64,000 bases of DNA, from NCBI GenBank assembly GCA_963707075.1, contig CAVPOX010000024.1:1-64000 (forward strand). Reading direction: 5' to 3'. The DNA comes from CAXMQZ01 sp963707075. Lineage in GTDB: Bacteria > Acidobacteriota > Thermoanaerobaculia > Multivoradales > JAHEKO01. A program made the position numbers and the translations under genes. Shown here in pieces: positions 50,378 to 59,916 of this stretch; positions within the stretch are counted from its first letter, which is position 1, and each line of letters opens with the position of its first letter. Under the pieces are notes generated by a model. That model ran no database searches and was not told the DNA's origin. It saw only the letters and a list, made by a program, of their open reading frames with translations.

Positions 50378-51442
50378 CTAATCTCCCGACGCCCTTCTCG
50401 GGGCGCGGGCTGAGAAGGACATCCCGTCGGGTTCTTTGCCGGCTCGCCAGAGATCTCTGACTTCCAGGCTTGTAGTGTCTATGACGACGACGGCGTCGGC
50501 CTGGGTGGCAGCTACCCAGGCTAGATCGCCGGCCGGGTGGATGACCAGGCCGACCGGTACCGGGCTGTCACCGAAGCTGTCGCCAAACAGACGCGTACTG
50601 GCATCGGGGACGGTGCTGAGATCCAGCTTTCGACGCGTCTTCTCTTTGCGACTCTCGACATCGAAGATCACCACCTCGCCGGCGCGCGCCACCGAGACCA
50701 GGGCGCGCTCGCCGTCCGGGGTGATCGCCACCCGAATGGGGAAGCCGGCGCAGGGGAGGGTCTCCTGGATCTCCAAGCTCCGGGAGTCGATGATGCTGAG
50801 CGTGTCCGCGGCCCGATTCGTGACCCATACCTCCCTTCCGTCAGGGGTGACTGCGATGCCTTCGGCCCCTTCGCCGGTCTCGAGGTCTTTGAGCCTGGCG
50901 CCGTTTATCAGATCGATCGCGGTGACGGTTCCAGAGCCGATGTTGGCGACGAACGCTCTACTGCCGTCTGGGGTCGTGGCTACCATGTGCGAGATTTCCT
51001 GATGTGTCGGAATGCTCGCCAGGACTTGCCCGGCTTCGACATCGACAACCAGAAGATGCGCGCTGCCCTCGGTCGTCACCGCGACGCGAGAAGCGTCGAT
51101 CCAGGCGAGGCCGTGAGGTTTGGAGTGCTCTCCGAGATCGATGGTGCGCAAAACCGTCGCGGTGTCCACATCGATGATCGTGAGACTGGAGCCCGGTTGT
51201 TCCCGGGTCCCGTAGTTGCTGATGACCGCGAGAGCGCCGTCAGGCGAGGTCTCGATCTCGTGGGGTGCCGCGCCCGTGGGAAGGGTGGCCAGGGACTCCC
51301 CGGAGTCGACATCCATCAGGTCCACCGTATTGCCGGTCTTGTTCGCAACCAGGAGGGTCTGTGCTTCGCCTCTGAACGGCACCAGCATGGTGGCCAGGAG
51401 GAGGGCTGCGAAAATCCACAGACGAGAAGAGTATGGACGCAT
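50378..51442 (-). CDS. Exported YVTN-type beta-propeller protein
   Basis: A 354-aa protein with a signal peptide (MRPYSSRLWIFAALLLATML to GEAQ) and about seven YVTN/NHL-type blades, each like LVANKTGNTVDLMDVDSG, VTPDGREVWVTNRAADTLS or VIHPAGDLAWVAATQADAVV. Such proteins fold as seven-bladed propellers in the periplasm or at the surface; roles include protein binding and PQQ-related functions. The start is placed at 51442 because the signal peptide begins there; the open frame extends upstream. Confidence 0.88.
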   Translation of the reverse strand: MRPYSSRLWIFAALLLATMLVPFRGEAQTLLVANKTGNTVDLMDVDSGESLATLPTGAAPHEIETSPDGALAVISNYGTREQPGSSLTIIDVDTATVLRTIDLGEHSKPHGLAWIDASRVAVTTEGSAHLLVVDVEAGQVLASIPTHQEISHMVATTPDGSRAFVANIGSGTVTAIDLINGARLKDLETGEGAEGIAVTPDGREVWVTNRAADTLSIIDSRSLEIQETLPCAGFPIRVAITPDGERALVSVARAGEVVIFDVESRKEKTRRKLDLSTVPDASTRLFGDSFGDSPVPVGLVIHPAGDLAWVAATQADAVVVIDTTSLEVRDLWRAGKEPDGMSFSARAPRRASGD

Positions 51443-51662
51443 TCGAGACTCCGTTCTGGCAGTTGATCGAGGGCTGCGACGAGACGCGGGTTGGATGAAC
51501 TGGCGCGGTAGCACGGATTCCAATCCTAGCGCATCCACTACTGAACGCGATTCAGCAGCAATCTCGTGTGAGTCGTCTTGAGAGTGACGTCAGGGGAGGT
51601 GTGCTGCGTTGCGGAAATTCACAGGCTGGGGTGCTTGTTTGGAATGAAAGAGGAGGGATCCG

Positions 51663-52418
51663 ATGAAGATCGTCGCTGCTGCGCCTCTCCTGGCAGCCGG
51701 GCTCCTGTGGGTGTCGCCTGCCCGATCTGCCGACAGCTTTGGTCAGGATCGAAATCGGATGTTGCGGGAGATCGAGGCCGACGTCGAGCTGACGGCTCGA
51801 GAGACGGGTCGAAACGCGCTCGACAATCGGGTCGTGGAGGCCATGAGTCGAGTGCCGCGCCACGAGTTCGTCCCCTCCGAGCTGCGCCGCCACGCCTATG
51901 ACAATCGCCCCTTGCCGATCGGGTTCGGGCAGACGATCTCGCAACCCTACATCGTCGCCTTGATGACCGACTTGCTGGGACTGGCAACTGATACGAAGGT
52001 ACTCGAGATCGGCACGGGCTCGGGGTACCAGGCCGCGGTTCTCGCGGAGATGGGGGCTCGCGTCTTCACGATCGAGATCATCCCGGAGCTAGGTCGTCAG
52101 GTCACCGCGAGACTCGCTCGTCTCGGTTACGAGACGATCTCCAGCCGGGTCGGGGACGGTTACTACGGCTGGGAGGAGGAGGCACCGTTCGGGGCCATCA
52201 TCGTCACCGCGGCGTCGCCGACGATCCCGCCGCCACTGGTCGCCCAACTGGCGCCGGGAGGAGTCATGGTCATCCCGGTCGGTAGTCCGTTCTCCGTGCA
52301 ACAGCTGACGCTCGTCGAGAAGGACGACACCAGCGTTGTCCGAACCCGACAGGTGCTCCCAGTCGCTTTTGTCCCCCTGACGGGAGGCGGACTGAGCTCG
52401 ACGCCTGGTGATCCGTAG
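51663..52418 (+). CDS. pcm: Exported protein-L-isoaspartate O-methyltransferase
   Basis: PIMT repairs isoaspartyl damage in proteins using SAM. The 251-aa protein has the family landmarks VPRHEFVPSELRRHAYDNRP, PIGFGQTISQPYIVALMTDL, the SAM loop VLEIGTGSGYQAAVLAEMGA and IIVTAASPTIPPPLVAQL. Residues 1-22 (MKIVAAAPLLAAGLLWVSPA and onward) look like a Sec signal peptide, so it would act in the periplasm, unlike the usual cytoplasmic enzyme. The ribosome site GAGGAGGGA precedes ATG 51663. A membrane spermidine-synthase-like gene starts 23 bp downstream on the same strand. Confidence 0.93.
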   Translation: MKIVAAAPLLAAGLLWVSPARSADSFGQDRNRMLREIEADVELTARETGRNALDNRVVEAMSRVPRHEFVPSELRRHAYDNRPLPIGFGQTISQPYIVALMTDLLGLATDTKVLEIGTGSGYQAAVLAEMGARVFTIEIIPELGRQVTARLARLGYETISSRVGDGYYGWEEEAPFGAIIVTAASPTIPPPLVAQLAPGGVMVIPVGSPFSVQQLTLVEKDDTSVVRTRQVLPVAFVPLTGGGLSSTPGDP

Positions 52419-52441
52419 GTAGGCCGGGCTCGGGTGTTTCC

Positions 52442-54903
52442 ATGCCGCTGCGTCTGTCCATCCTCGTTCTCTCGGCGGCGGCGATCGGCTACGAAGTCCT
52501 GCTCATTCGACTTTTCTCCATCATTCAATGGCAGCAGTTCGCGGCCATGGTGATCAGCTTGGCGTTGTTGGGCTATGGGGCTAGCGGCAGCGTCCTTTCC
52601 CTGGTCAGGAGGAGAGTTCAGGCATCGGGGGAGGCGGTGCCGGGGCGTGCCATGGTCCTCGCCGCGGCGTCGTTCGCCTTCCTGTCGGTGGGGGCATTTC
52701 TGGTGGCTCAGCGACTCCCGTTCAATCCGCTGGCCCTGGTATGGGACCCGCTCCAGCTCATCTGGCTCCTGCTCCTCTACCTGGTGCTGTCCCTGCCTTT
52801 CTTCAGCGTGGGTTTCTCGATCGGACTGGCTCTGACTGTTTGGAGAGAGGACATCGCCTTCTTCTACCAGGCGGACCTGCTGGGAGCGGGACTCGGTGCG
52901 GCGGGTGTGGTGTTCTTGCTCTGGAGGACTCCACCCGAGCGATGTCTCGTGTGGATTGCGGTAGCTGGCCTGCTGGCCGCCACGGTGGCGAGTCTCGACT
53001 CGAGGGTCGCCGCCAGGCGGTCATCGACCCTGATCTTGGCGGGCGCATCGGTTCTCCTGATGACGCTGCCCGTCGGCTGGATTCGTCTCCAATCTTCCGA
53101 GTACAAGAGTCTGAGTAGGGCGCTGCTCGTTCCGGGTGCCGAGATCTTGACGGAGCGCTCGAGCCCGTTGGCGCTCCTTTCTGTGGTGCGAAATCGAACC
53201 GTGCCTCTGCGGCATGCCCCCGGACTGAGCCTGGCGTACGAAGGGACGCTGCCGGACCAGCTCGGCATCTTCAGCGATGGAGAGGGCCTGAGCGCACTCG
53301 ATCGGCGCTCGCCAGGGAGCGGTTCCAAGGAGTACCGGGATCTCCAGATCTCCTCTCTCGCTTACGTCTTCGCGACGAATCCGCGGGTCCTGGTCCTGGG
53401 GCTCGGAGGTGGGGAAGGGATCGTGACTGCGCTCGGATACGGAGCCGAGAGCGTAACGGTGATCGAGCGAAATCGCCACGCTGTCGACTTGCTCGAGAAT
53501 GAGCTGGCCAGCTTTTCGGGTCATCTCCTGAGCGAGCCGAATGTGACGGTGGCGATCGGAGACGTCCGCGGCTTCCTGGCCGCACATGGAGCGACCTGGG
53601 ATCTGATTCAGATCACGGACATACAGTCGGCAACCGTCTCGAGTGGAGGGGTGGGGTCGGCCGGGGTCAACTATCTCTACACGGTGGAGGCGTTCGCAGA
53701 GTTGGTGGAGCATCTGTCGCCCGGAGGCCTGTTGTCGGTGACCCGCTCGCTGAGCCTGCCACCCCGCGATAGCCTGAAATTGTTCGCGACGGCCTGGCAG
53801 GCGGTCGAGCAACTGGGGGGGAGAATCCACGAAACAGGCTCGCCATGGCGAGAAGCTGGGATGCGGTGACTCTCCTCGTCAAGAGGCAGGACTGGTCGGG
53901 TCGCGAGCTGCAGGATCTTCGGGACTGGTGCCAGGCCCGTTGGTTCGATGTTGTGTTTCTCCCGGATATCCGTCCTGAAGAGCCCAATCGCTTCAACCGC
54001 CTGGAAGAGCCTTCTCTCTTCCTCGGGACCATGGCCCTGGCCGGAGAGAACCGCGAGACGTTCGTCGAGGACTACAAGTTCCACATTCGTCCCGCCAGGG
54101 ATGGGCGGCCCTTTTTCTCCCGCTTCTTTCGCTGGCGAGCCCTACCTGAGCTGGTCGAGCTGCGACAGCGTGGCGGAGCCTTCCTGCTCGAGTGGGGCTA
54201 TCTGGTGGTCTTGGGAACCCTCTTGCAGGCCCTGCTTGCCGGCTCGGTTTTGATATTGCTTCCGTTGCTCCTCCGCAAGGACCGACAGAGGGCCACCCGA
54301 GGCTCTGTCATGACCTGGATCTACTTCGGCGCGCTGGGGGTCGGATTCCTGAGTCTCGAGATCGCCTACATTCAGCGCGTGACCCTGTATATGGGAAGCC
54401 AGATCCTAGCGGTGGCCACAGCGTTGTCGACCTTTCTTGTGTTTGCTGGATTGGGAAGCGGTTGGGCCGGTAGACGGAATCGCACCTCGGGTGACGGCCT
54501 GCACACCCGTATCGGTCTTGTTCTCGGGGCCATCGTGGTGCTCTGTCTGCTTCACCTGTTCATCGGACCGCTGATCTTCCGGGCGACCCTGGCGGCGGGG
54601 CTCGTCTGGAAAGTCCTTTGCAGCGTGATCGCTGTCGCACCCTTGGCGTTCGCCATGGGCATGCCTTTCCCCCTGGCGTTGCAGCGGCTCGGCCGCAGAC
54701 ACGCGGGTCGGATTCCGTGGGCATGGGCCATCAACGGCTGGTCCACGGTCGTGAGCGCCGCCCTGGCGCCTCTCGTCGCTATCCACTTCGGACTCGATGC
54801 CCTGGTGGTTCTCGCAGCTGTCTGTTACGGCTGCGCAGGCGCTACAGTGCGTATGGCAGGTCAAGCAGCGCTCGGGCCGGATTCGGCCCACGGATGGGAG
54901 TAG
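52442..54903 (+). CDS. Spermidine-synthase-like membrane methyltransferase-fold protein (one frameshift)
   Basis: Large membrane protein combining about six N-terminal helices (LSILVLSAAAIGYEVLLIRL and LIWLLLLYLVLSLPFFSVGF among them), a central spermidine-synthase/SAM-binding fold (VLVLGLGGGEGIVTALGYGA, TVIERNRHAVDLLENE) and a C-terminal membrane bundle (SVMTWIYFGALGVGFLSLEI, AVAPLAFAMGMPFPLAL). The frame changes at 53843-53845; restoring one base links GRIHETGSP to ARSWDAVTLLVKR and gives 820 aa, normal for this family. The alternative, a separate gene starting at ATG 53845 inside the first, would split a domain. A real polyamine role is not assured; many such proteins have unknown substrates. 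Confidence 0.78.
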
Positions 54904-54948
54904 ACTTGAGAGGGGAAAGCGGACGACTTCGACTGAAGGAGGTCGGAG

Positions 54949-55659
54949 ATGGTGGTCAAGCTCGCAAGCGGCAATCCGGATATCGCCAGATTGGTAGAGA
55001 AACAGCTGCGGAACTGGGAACTGGCCAGGCAGCAAAGGGTGACCAGAGAGATCCCCAAAGCCCGGGAAGCGGAGGATTTCGTCTGTATTTCCAGGCAGGT
55101 GGGAACCTCCGGAGAAGAGGTCGCTGTGCGGGTGGGTGCCGCCCTGGGCTGGCCCGTGTTCGGCCGCCAGGTTCTGGAAGCGATGGCAGGTGATGACGAG
55201 CAGAGGCGCCGTGTCTACGCCTCCATGGATGAAAGGGAGCTGAGCTGGTGGGAGGAGGCTCTCCGGTCCCTGATGGAAGGTGATTTCGTCCGCAACGACT
55301 ACTACCATCGGCTTTGCGAGACACTGCTCTCACTGGCCGGACAGGCGAACAGTGTATTCGTGGGACGTGGGGCCGACCTCATCCTGCCGCGGGATCGCGG
55401 CTTCCGCGTTCGCCTGGTCGCTCCGATGGCGGATCGTGTCCGCCGATTCGCCGCGACAATGAATCTGGATCCAGGCAGGGCGGAATCCGAGATGAAGCGC
55501 ATCGAGCAGGAGCGAGAGAGGTTCTTCCGACATCACTTCGGCATGGCTCCGGACGATCCCATGCGCTACGACATCACGATCAACCTGGCGAGGTTCTCTC
55601 TCGACCAATCGATTGCGATGATCCTCGAGGCGCGATCTCTCCTGTGGGGCCGAAACTGA
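54949..55659 (+). CDS. Cytidylate kinase-like family protein
   Basis: A 236-aa soluble P-loop protein of the cytidylate-kinase-like family. The nucleotide-binding region is FVCISRQVGTSGEEVAVRVG near residue 45, followed by GWPVFGRQVLEAMA, VFVGRGADLILP and a C-terminal DITINLARFSLDQSIAMIL. In this family the substrate is not established, and the glycine-rich loop is looser than in true cytidylate kinase. A GGAGG ribosome site precedes ATG 54949. It is preceded by the membrane protein and followed by a radical SAM gene. Confidence 0.85.
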   Translation: MVVKLASGNPDIARLVEKQLRNWELARQQRVTREIPKAREAEDFVCISRQVGTSGEEVAVRVGAALGWPVFGRQVLEAMAGDDEQRRRVYASMDERELSWWEEALRSLMEGDFVRNDYYHRLCETLLSLAGQANSVFVGRGADLILPRDRGFRVRLVAPMADRVRRFAATMNLDPGRAESEMKRIEQERERFFRHHFGMAPDDPMRYDITINLARFSLDQSIAMILEARSLLWGRN

Positions 55660-55736
55660 GACCTCCGAATCGGCAATCGGACGAAGGGGATGCACCGGCC
55701 GTCCTTCGGGACGCTGGGCGGCGAGACTCCGAATAT

Positions 55737-56870
55737 GTGAAAGAAGAGCTGCTCGTGAATCTGGCCGAGGGAGCGACCGTGATCAGCCCGGACCGTCGGC
55801 ATTCAATGACCTTCGATCGGGAGGGGCGTCTCCATTTCTATTTCCGGCAGGGATGCACCTTCAAGAGAAGTCTCGGCAGCGATCTTCATCTCCGATTTCA
55901 GCGCCAGGGACGGCGGCGGCGGCAGCTTCCACCCGCGGAAGCCGCCTCGATCTTCGCCGAGGTCTATGCGAAGGCCCGCGAAATCGAGGGATACGCCGAT
56001 GGAAGGCTGAGGTCTCGACTGCGAGAAGAGATTCTTCGGTGGAGTGCAGAGAGTCTCGCTCGGGAGCGCGAGAGATTCCTCGCCACCTACCGACCGGTCT
56101 CGATTCTGCCCCCTGACCAGTACCTTTCGATCGTGCTCCAGGCGACCGAGGGTTGTAGCTGGAACCAGTGCTCTTTCTGCAGCTTCTACATGGACCGTCC
56201 CTTCAGGGTGAAATCGCCTGCCGAGTTCGAGGACCACGTCGCAGGAGTCAAGGAGTTGCTGGGAACAGGCCTGAAGCTGAGACGGGGGATCTTCCTGGCC
56301 GACGGTAACGCGCTGGCGTTGTCGATGAGCCGATTGCAGCCCCTGGTCGAGATCGCCGTTCAGGTCTTTCCCGGTCGGCCGCTCTTCGGCTTTGTCGACC
56401 TCTTCAGCGGCGAGCGACGCCCGTCCAGCCATTGGGAGGGGCTGGCTCGGATGGGACTGGAGCGGGTGTACATCGGCATGGAGACGGGCCTGGATGAACT
56501 GTTGAAAGCCGTCAACAAGCCGGGCTCTGCCGCGGAATTGGTGGAATTCGTGACGGAGCTAAAGAGGACGTCGCTCAGTGTATGCCTGATTCTCTTGATA
56601 GGTCTGGGTGGTCGCGAGTACAGGACCGAGCACTCTCGAGCGAGCCTGGAAGTATTGGGGCGGTTACCCCTGGGGGATGGCGATCTCGTCTATTTGTCGC
56701 CTCTCGTGGAGAGCCCCGCCGCGCTGGAGAGACGACGGCTCGCCGGGCAGACCAGCTTCACTCCGATGGATGAGGACGAGATCGAAACGGAGTTGCACCG
56801 CTTGGCATCGGAGGTTCGTCGGCTGGGGATCAAGACGAGTCGATACGACATACGAGAGTTCATCTACTGA
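55737..56870 (+). CDS. Radical SAM protein
   Basis: Radical SAM enzyme of about 377 aa. The cluster motif is CSWNQCSFC, with four residues between the first two cysteines instead of the usual three, within QATEGCSWNQCSFCSFYM. Other landmarks are GIFLADGNALALS, IGMETGLDELLKAVNKPG and VCLILLIGLGG. The N-terminal 90 residues form an unrecognised beta-rich domain. The start is uncertain: GTG 55737 is chosen because an open frame extends upstream without a good ribosome site. Its product is unknown; it follows the cytidylate-kinase-like gene by 77 bp. Confidence 0.82.
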   Translation: MKEELLVNLAEGATVISPDRRHSMTFDREGRLHFYFRQGCTFKRSLGSDLHLRFQRQGRRRRQLPPAEAASIFAEVYAKAREIEGYADGRLRSRLREEILRWSAESLARERERFLATYRPVSILPPDQYLSIVLQATEGCSWNQCSFCSFYMDRPFRVKSPAEFEDHVAGVKELLGTGLKLRRGIFLADGNALALSMSRLQPLVEIAVQVFPGRPLFGFVDLFSGERRPSSHWEGLARMGLERVYIGMETGLDELLKAVNKPGSAAELVEFVTELKRTSLSVCLILLIGLGGREYRTEHSRASLEVLGRLPLGDGDLVYLSPLVESPAALERRRLAGQTSFTPMDEDEIETELHRLASEVRRLGIKTSRYDIREFIY

Positions 56871-57020
56871 GACTGCGGCTTCGGAGGCCCGAGGACGACG
56901 GCCGCTTTGAACACGGCCCGCTCGACTGGGGAAATCGATTTCGACACTTGCGTGGTTGAGTGAGGGGCGGTAAGTTGGGTGTCAGCGTATCCTCAGTTGC
57001 TGCTTCAGGAGGCGATGAAG

Positions 57021-58877
57021 ATGAGTGCAGAGAGCCCTCTTGCCGATGATATGAAACCTTCTCGCTACATCGAGAAGGTGAGCCTCATCACCGGGGAGAT
57101 CCTGGACGAAGAGATTCTCCCGAAGCAACTCCTGGTCCAACACCATCGTGACTATCATCTGGTCGACATCCACGCTCGGCGCATGATGAGTCGAGTGGTC
57201 CGGGAGACGGGTAGCCCAGAGGAGGCGCGGCGGAGAATGCGAGAGGTGCGCCGCAAGGGCAAGAGAGCTGCCGAGGTGATCGCCAGACTGATTGGCCAGC
57301 CCGACGCGACCAAGGTGTCGAAGGCACTGTTCGGCCTCAAGGACAAGGAATACTACTTCCGGTTCAAGAAGTTGCCGGTTGGCGAGGAGGAGATGCGTCG
57401 TCGATTGGCTGAGCTGCGAGAGGAAGCTGCTGCGCAGGTGGCGAGGAATGCCACGAATGGGAGTCTGGACTTCCGGGTCTTGCTCACCGGAGGGACTGGA
57501 TTCGTGGGCAAGGAGATTATCTGGCAGGCCGCTTTCGACGACGACATCACGGAGATGATCGTGGTGATTCGACCGCGGCAGGTCGTGGACCGCAAGACCG
57601 GGGAGGTCGTGAAGACGCGCAGTCCTGCCGAGCGAGGCGAAACGCTGCTGGACCGGTTGTGGCTCGAGGACCCGGAGGTACGGGCGAAGTTCACCTTCGT
57701 GGCCGGGGATGTCGAGCTGCCCAATCTGGGAATCGCGAGCGGGCTGCTGGAGGAGCTGGGGCCTCGAATTACCCATGTGATCCACTGCGCGGCCAGCGTA
57801 GCTTTCGACGATCCCTACGAAAAGTCCTTCCGGACCAACGTGACCGGGACTCTGAACGCTTTGCGGTTCTCGTACGAACTGCAGGCGTTGCCAGGGAGCC
57901 CTTTCATATCCCACTCGAGCATTGAGACCTCCTACATTCACGGCCGCAAGGTGACGGGGCTGGCACGAGAGGAGCAGGTCGTATTTCCGCGCAACTTCTA
58001 CAACAACTACTACGAGGCCACGAAGGCGATGGCCTCGTTCGAGACCGAGCGCTTCATGTTCGAGAAGGGGCTGCGCGTCGTCCAGCTCTGTCCCGCGATC
58101 GTCATAGGAGAGACCAGGGCCGGGAACAACCGAGGGGACGCCAAGGTGGTCAACGCGCCGGTCAACCTGTTCGGGCGCGCTCAGGAGGCGCTGACCTCTC
58201 GTGAAGGCAGCTGGATCGATCGATCCAAGGGAGCCATGCTGGCCAAGATGGCGTGTGTCTTTCCCGCCGATCCGACCGCCGAGCTGAATCTGGTGCCCGT
58301 CGACCGGGTCGTGGCCGGAATTCTGGCGGCTTTGAAGAGGCCGGCCGCGGTGGGGGAGAGAGTCCATCTGGCCGGCGACCATCGCCTGACGTCCCACCAG
58401 ATCGCCCAGATCGTGCAAGAGGAGCTGGGTGTCAAGGTCAAGCTGGCAGAGCCGACGCTACATCGAACGGTCACCCTGCCGATCGTGACAAAGATTCTGA
58501 AGACCGCGAAGCAGGAGCAGATCGCCCACGCTCTGGACAAGCTCGGAACGATCTTCGCCGGCTACAGCGAGTGGGGTCAGCCGATCCATCAGGTCGGCAA
58601 GGACGTGAAGGTGTTGGGCTTGTCGACGCCGCGTCCCAACACCGAGCATGTCTTTCGACTGCTGTGCAGGCACAACCGCTTCGTCCAGGAATTCGGCAAG
58701 ATTCGTGACTTGGACGAGATCTCCCGCCGGGAGAAGGTCTGGTGGGACTTCATGCTGGGTTTGGAACAGGAAATGGGAATGCCGGTGGGAGCCATTCCGG
58801 CCGACAAGTTCCATGTCATGATGGCGGAGCGGCTCGATACGAAGACCGTTGCACTGCTGGACCGTGACAGGGACTGA
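57021..58877 (+). CDS. Fatty acyl-CoA reductase-like SDR (NAD-binding 4)
   Basis: A 618-aa extended short-chain dehydrogenase of the NAD-binding 4/fatty-acyl-reductase (male-sterility) type. Residues 1-165 are a charged helical region of unknown role. The Rossmann loop is VLLTGGTGFVGKEIIWQAA, the domain continues with HVIHCAASVAFDDPYEKSF, and the catalytic tyrosine-lysine is NNYYEATKAMASFETERF. Such enzymes reduce activated fatty acids to aldehyde or alcohol. ATG 57021 is 8 nt after AGGAGG, which decides it over GTG 56979 and ATG 57015. With the WS/DGAT at 16 kb it could support wax-ester formation; an SDR and an acyl-reductase-like gene follow. Confidence 0.87.
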   Translation: MSAESPLADDMKPSRYIEKVSLITGEILDEEILPKQLLVQHHRDYHLVDIHARRMMSRVVRETGSPEEARRRMREVRRKGKRAAEVIARLIGQPDATKVSKALFGLKDKEYYFRFKKLPVGEEEMRRRLAELREEAAAQVARNATNGSLDFRVLLTGGTGFVGKEIIWQAAFDDDITEMIVVIRPRQVVDRKTGEVVKTRSPAERGETLLDRLWLEDPEVRAKFTFVAGDVELPNLGIASGLLEELGPRITHVIHCAASVAFDDPYEKSFRTNVTGTLNALRFSYELQALPGSPFISHSSIETSYIHGRKVTGLAREEQVVFPRNFYNNYYEATKAMASFETERFMFEKGLRVVQLCPAIVIGETRAGNNRGDAKVVNAPVNLFGRAQEALTSREGSWIDRSKGAMLAKMACVFPADPTAELNLVPVDRVVAGILAALKRPAAVGERVHLAGDHRLTSHQIAQIVQEELGVKVKLAEPTLHRTVTLPIVTKILKTAKQEQIAHALDKLGTIFAGYSEWGQPIHQVGKDVKVLGLSTPRPNTEHVFRLLCRHNRFVQEFGKIRDLDEISRREKVWWDFMLGLEQEMGMPVGAIPADKFHVMMAERLDTKTVALLDRDRD

Positions 58878-58920
58878 AGCGTGTTGTCGGCTGCTGAGGC
58901 CCCGAAAAGCCGAGGCGAGA

Positions 58921-59745
58921 TCAGTCGTTGTGCTGGCCTTTGTGCCCTGACCAGGACTTCATGCCTGTGGTGACGCCCATCAGGTCGGCGAGGCCATCGG
59001 AGAGGAATCGGGGCAGGATTCCCTTCAAGAAGGGCGTGAGCTTGACGAGCCAGGGTTCCAGAACGAGCTCGTGTCGGCGGAGGATCGCCGTGCGCACCTT
59101 CTCGACGAGCTCATCGGGTTTGAGAAACGGCATCAGCAGGGGGGGCCTGACACCTTCGAACATTCCAGTGTCGACATACCCCGGACAGACCGTCGTCACG
59201 CCGAGGTGACGATGCCCCAACTCCGCCATCTCCTGGCGTAGCGACTCCGTGAATCCGAGTACGGCCCATTTGCTCGAAGCGTAGGTCGAGCCCCAGGGTA
59301 GTGCGACGAGGCCGGACGCGCTGGCGATATTGACCAGGTGGCTCTCCTCGGCGGCGATGAGGTCGGGAAGGAAGTGGTAGGTCATGGCTACCACTCCGTC
59401 GATGTTGACGCGGTAGGTGAGCAGGTGCTTGTCGAGCGGCAAGTCGAGGAAGGGGCCGCCGAACACCACGCCCGCATTGTTGACGAGGATATCGATCGGT
59501 CCGACCCGTTCGTGCAAGGTCTTGCGGAACCGCGGCATGGAGCTGAAATCGGTCACGTCCAGCTCGAAGACTGAGCAAGCGATGTCGGCTTGTTGCAGGC
59601 TGTCTCTCGCGCGCTCCAACTCCGAGGCGTCGAGGTCGGTCAGCACGATATAGGCGCCATCTCGACCCAGTCGCCTGGCGATGGCGAGCCCGATTCCGCG
59701 CGCTCCACCGGTGATAAGGATCGTCTTGTCGCGGAGGCCCCTCAT
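58921..59745 (-). CDS. Short-chain dehydrogenase/reductase
   Basis: Classical SDR of 274 aa. Nucleotide loop TGGARGIGLAIARRLGRDG, DVTDFSS, the NNAG motif (DILVNNAGVVFGG), catalytic serine in HLVNIASASGLVALP and the YASSK tetrad. The C-terminal 60 residues are a longer tail, TVCPGYVDTGMFEGVR then a helical extension often seen in SDRs that handle lipids. A GGAGGG ribosome site precedes ATG 59745. It is divergent from the acyl-reductase-like gene and convergent with the fatty-acyl-reductase-like gene, a possible lipid locus. Confidence 0.9.
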   Translation of the reverse strand: MRGLRDKTILITGGARGIGLAIARRLGRDGAYIVLTDLDASELERARDSLQQADIACSVFELDVTDFSSMPRFRKTLHERVGPIDILVNNAGVVFGGPFLDLPLDKHLLTYRVNIDGVVAMTYHFLPDLIAAEESHLVNIASASGLVALPWGSTYASSKWAVLGFTESLRQEMAELGHRHLGVTTVCPGYVDTGMFEGVRPPLLMPFLKPDELVEKVRTAILRRHELVLEPWLVKLTPFLKGILPRFLSDGLADLMGVTTGMKSWSGHKGQHND

Positions 59746-59916
59746 GTTCCCGTCCCTCCTTCGTTGGACGGCTCGTCGAAACGACGGAGCTCGACCGAGT
59801 CAGCCTAGCATGGTGTGCCCGGTCGGTGCGTGTCGGCAGCCCGGCTCGGATAGGTAGCGGGGAGATGCGCTAGACTGAAATCAGGGAGCGCTACAGGCTG
59901 CGAGAGGGGCTACGAA

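Noticed and set aside
53845..54903. Separate gene beginning at ATG 53845
   Set aside because: Its first residues continue the methyltransferase-like fold of the upstream frame, and its ATG lies within that frame by 25 bp. One missing base explains both.
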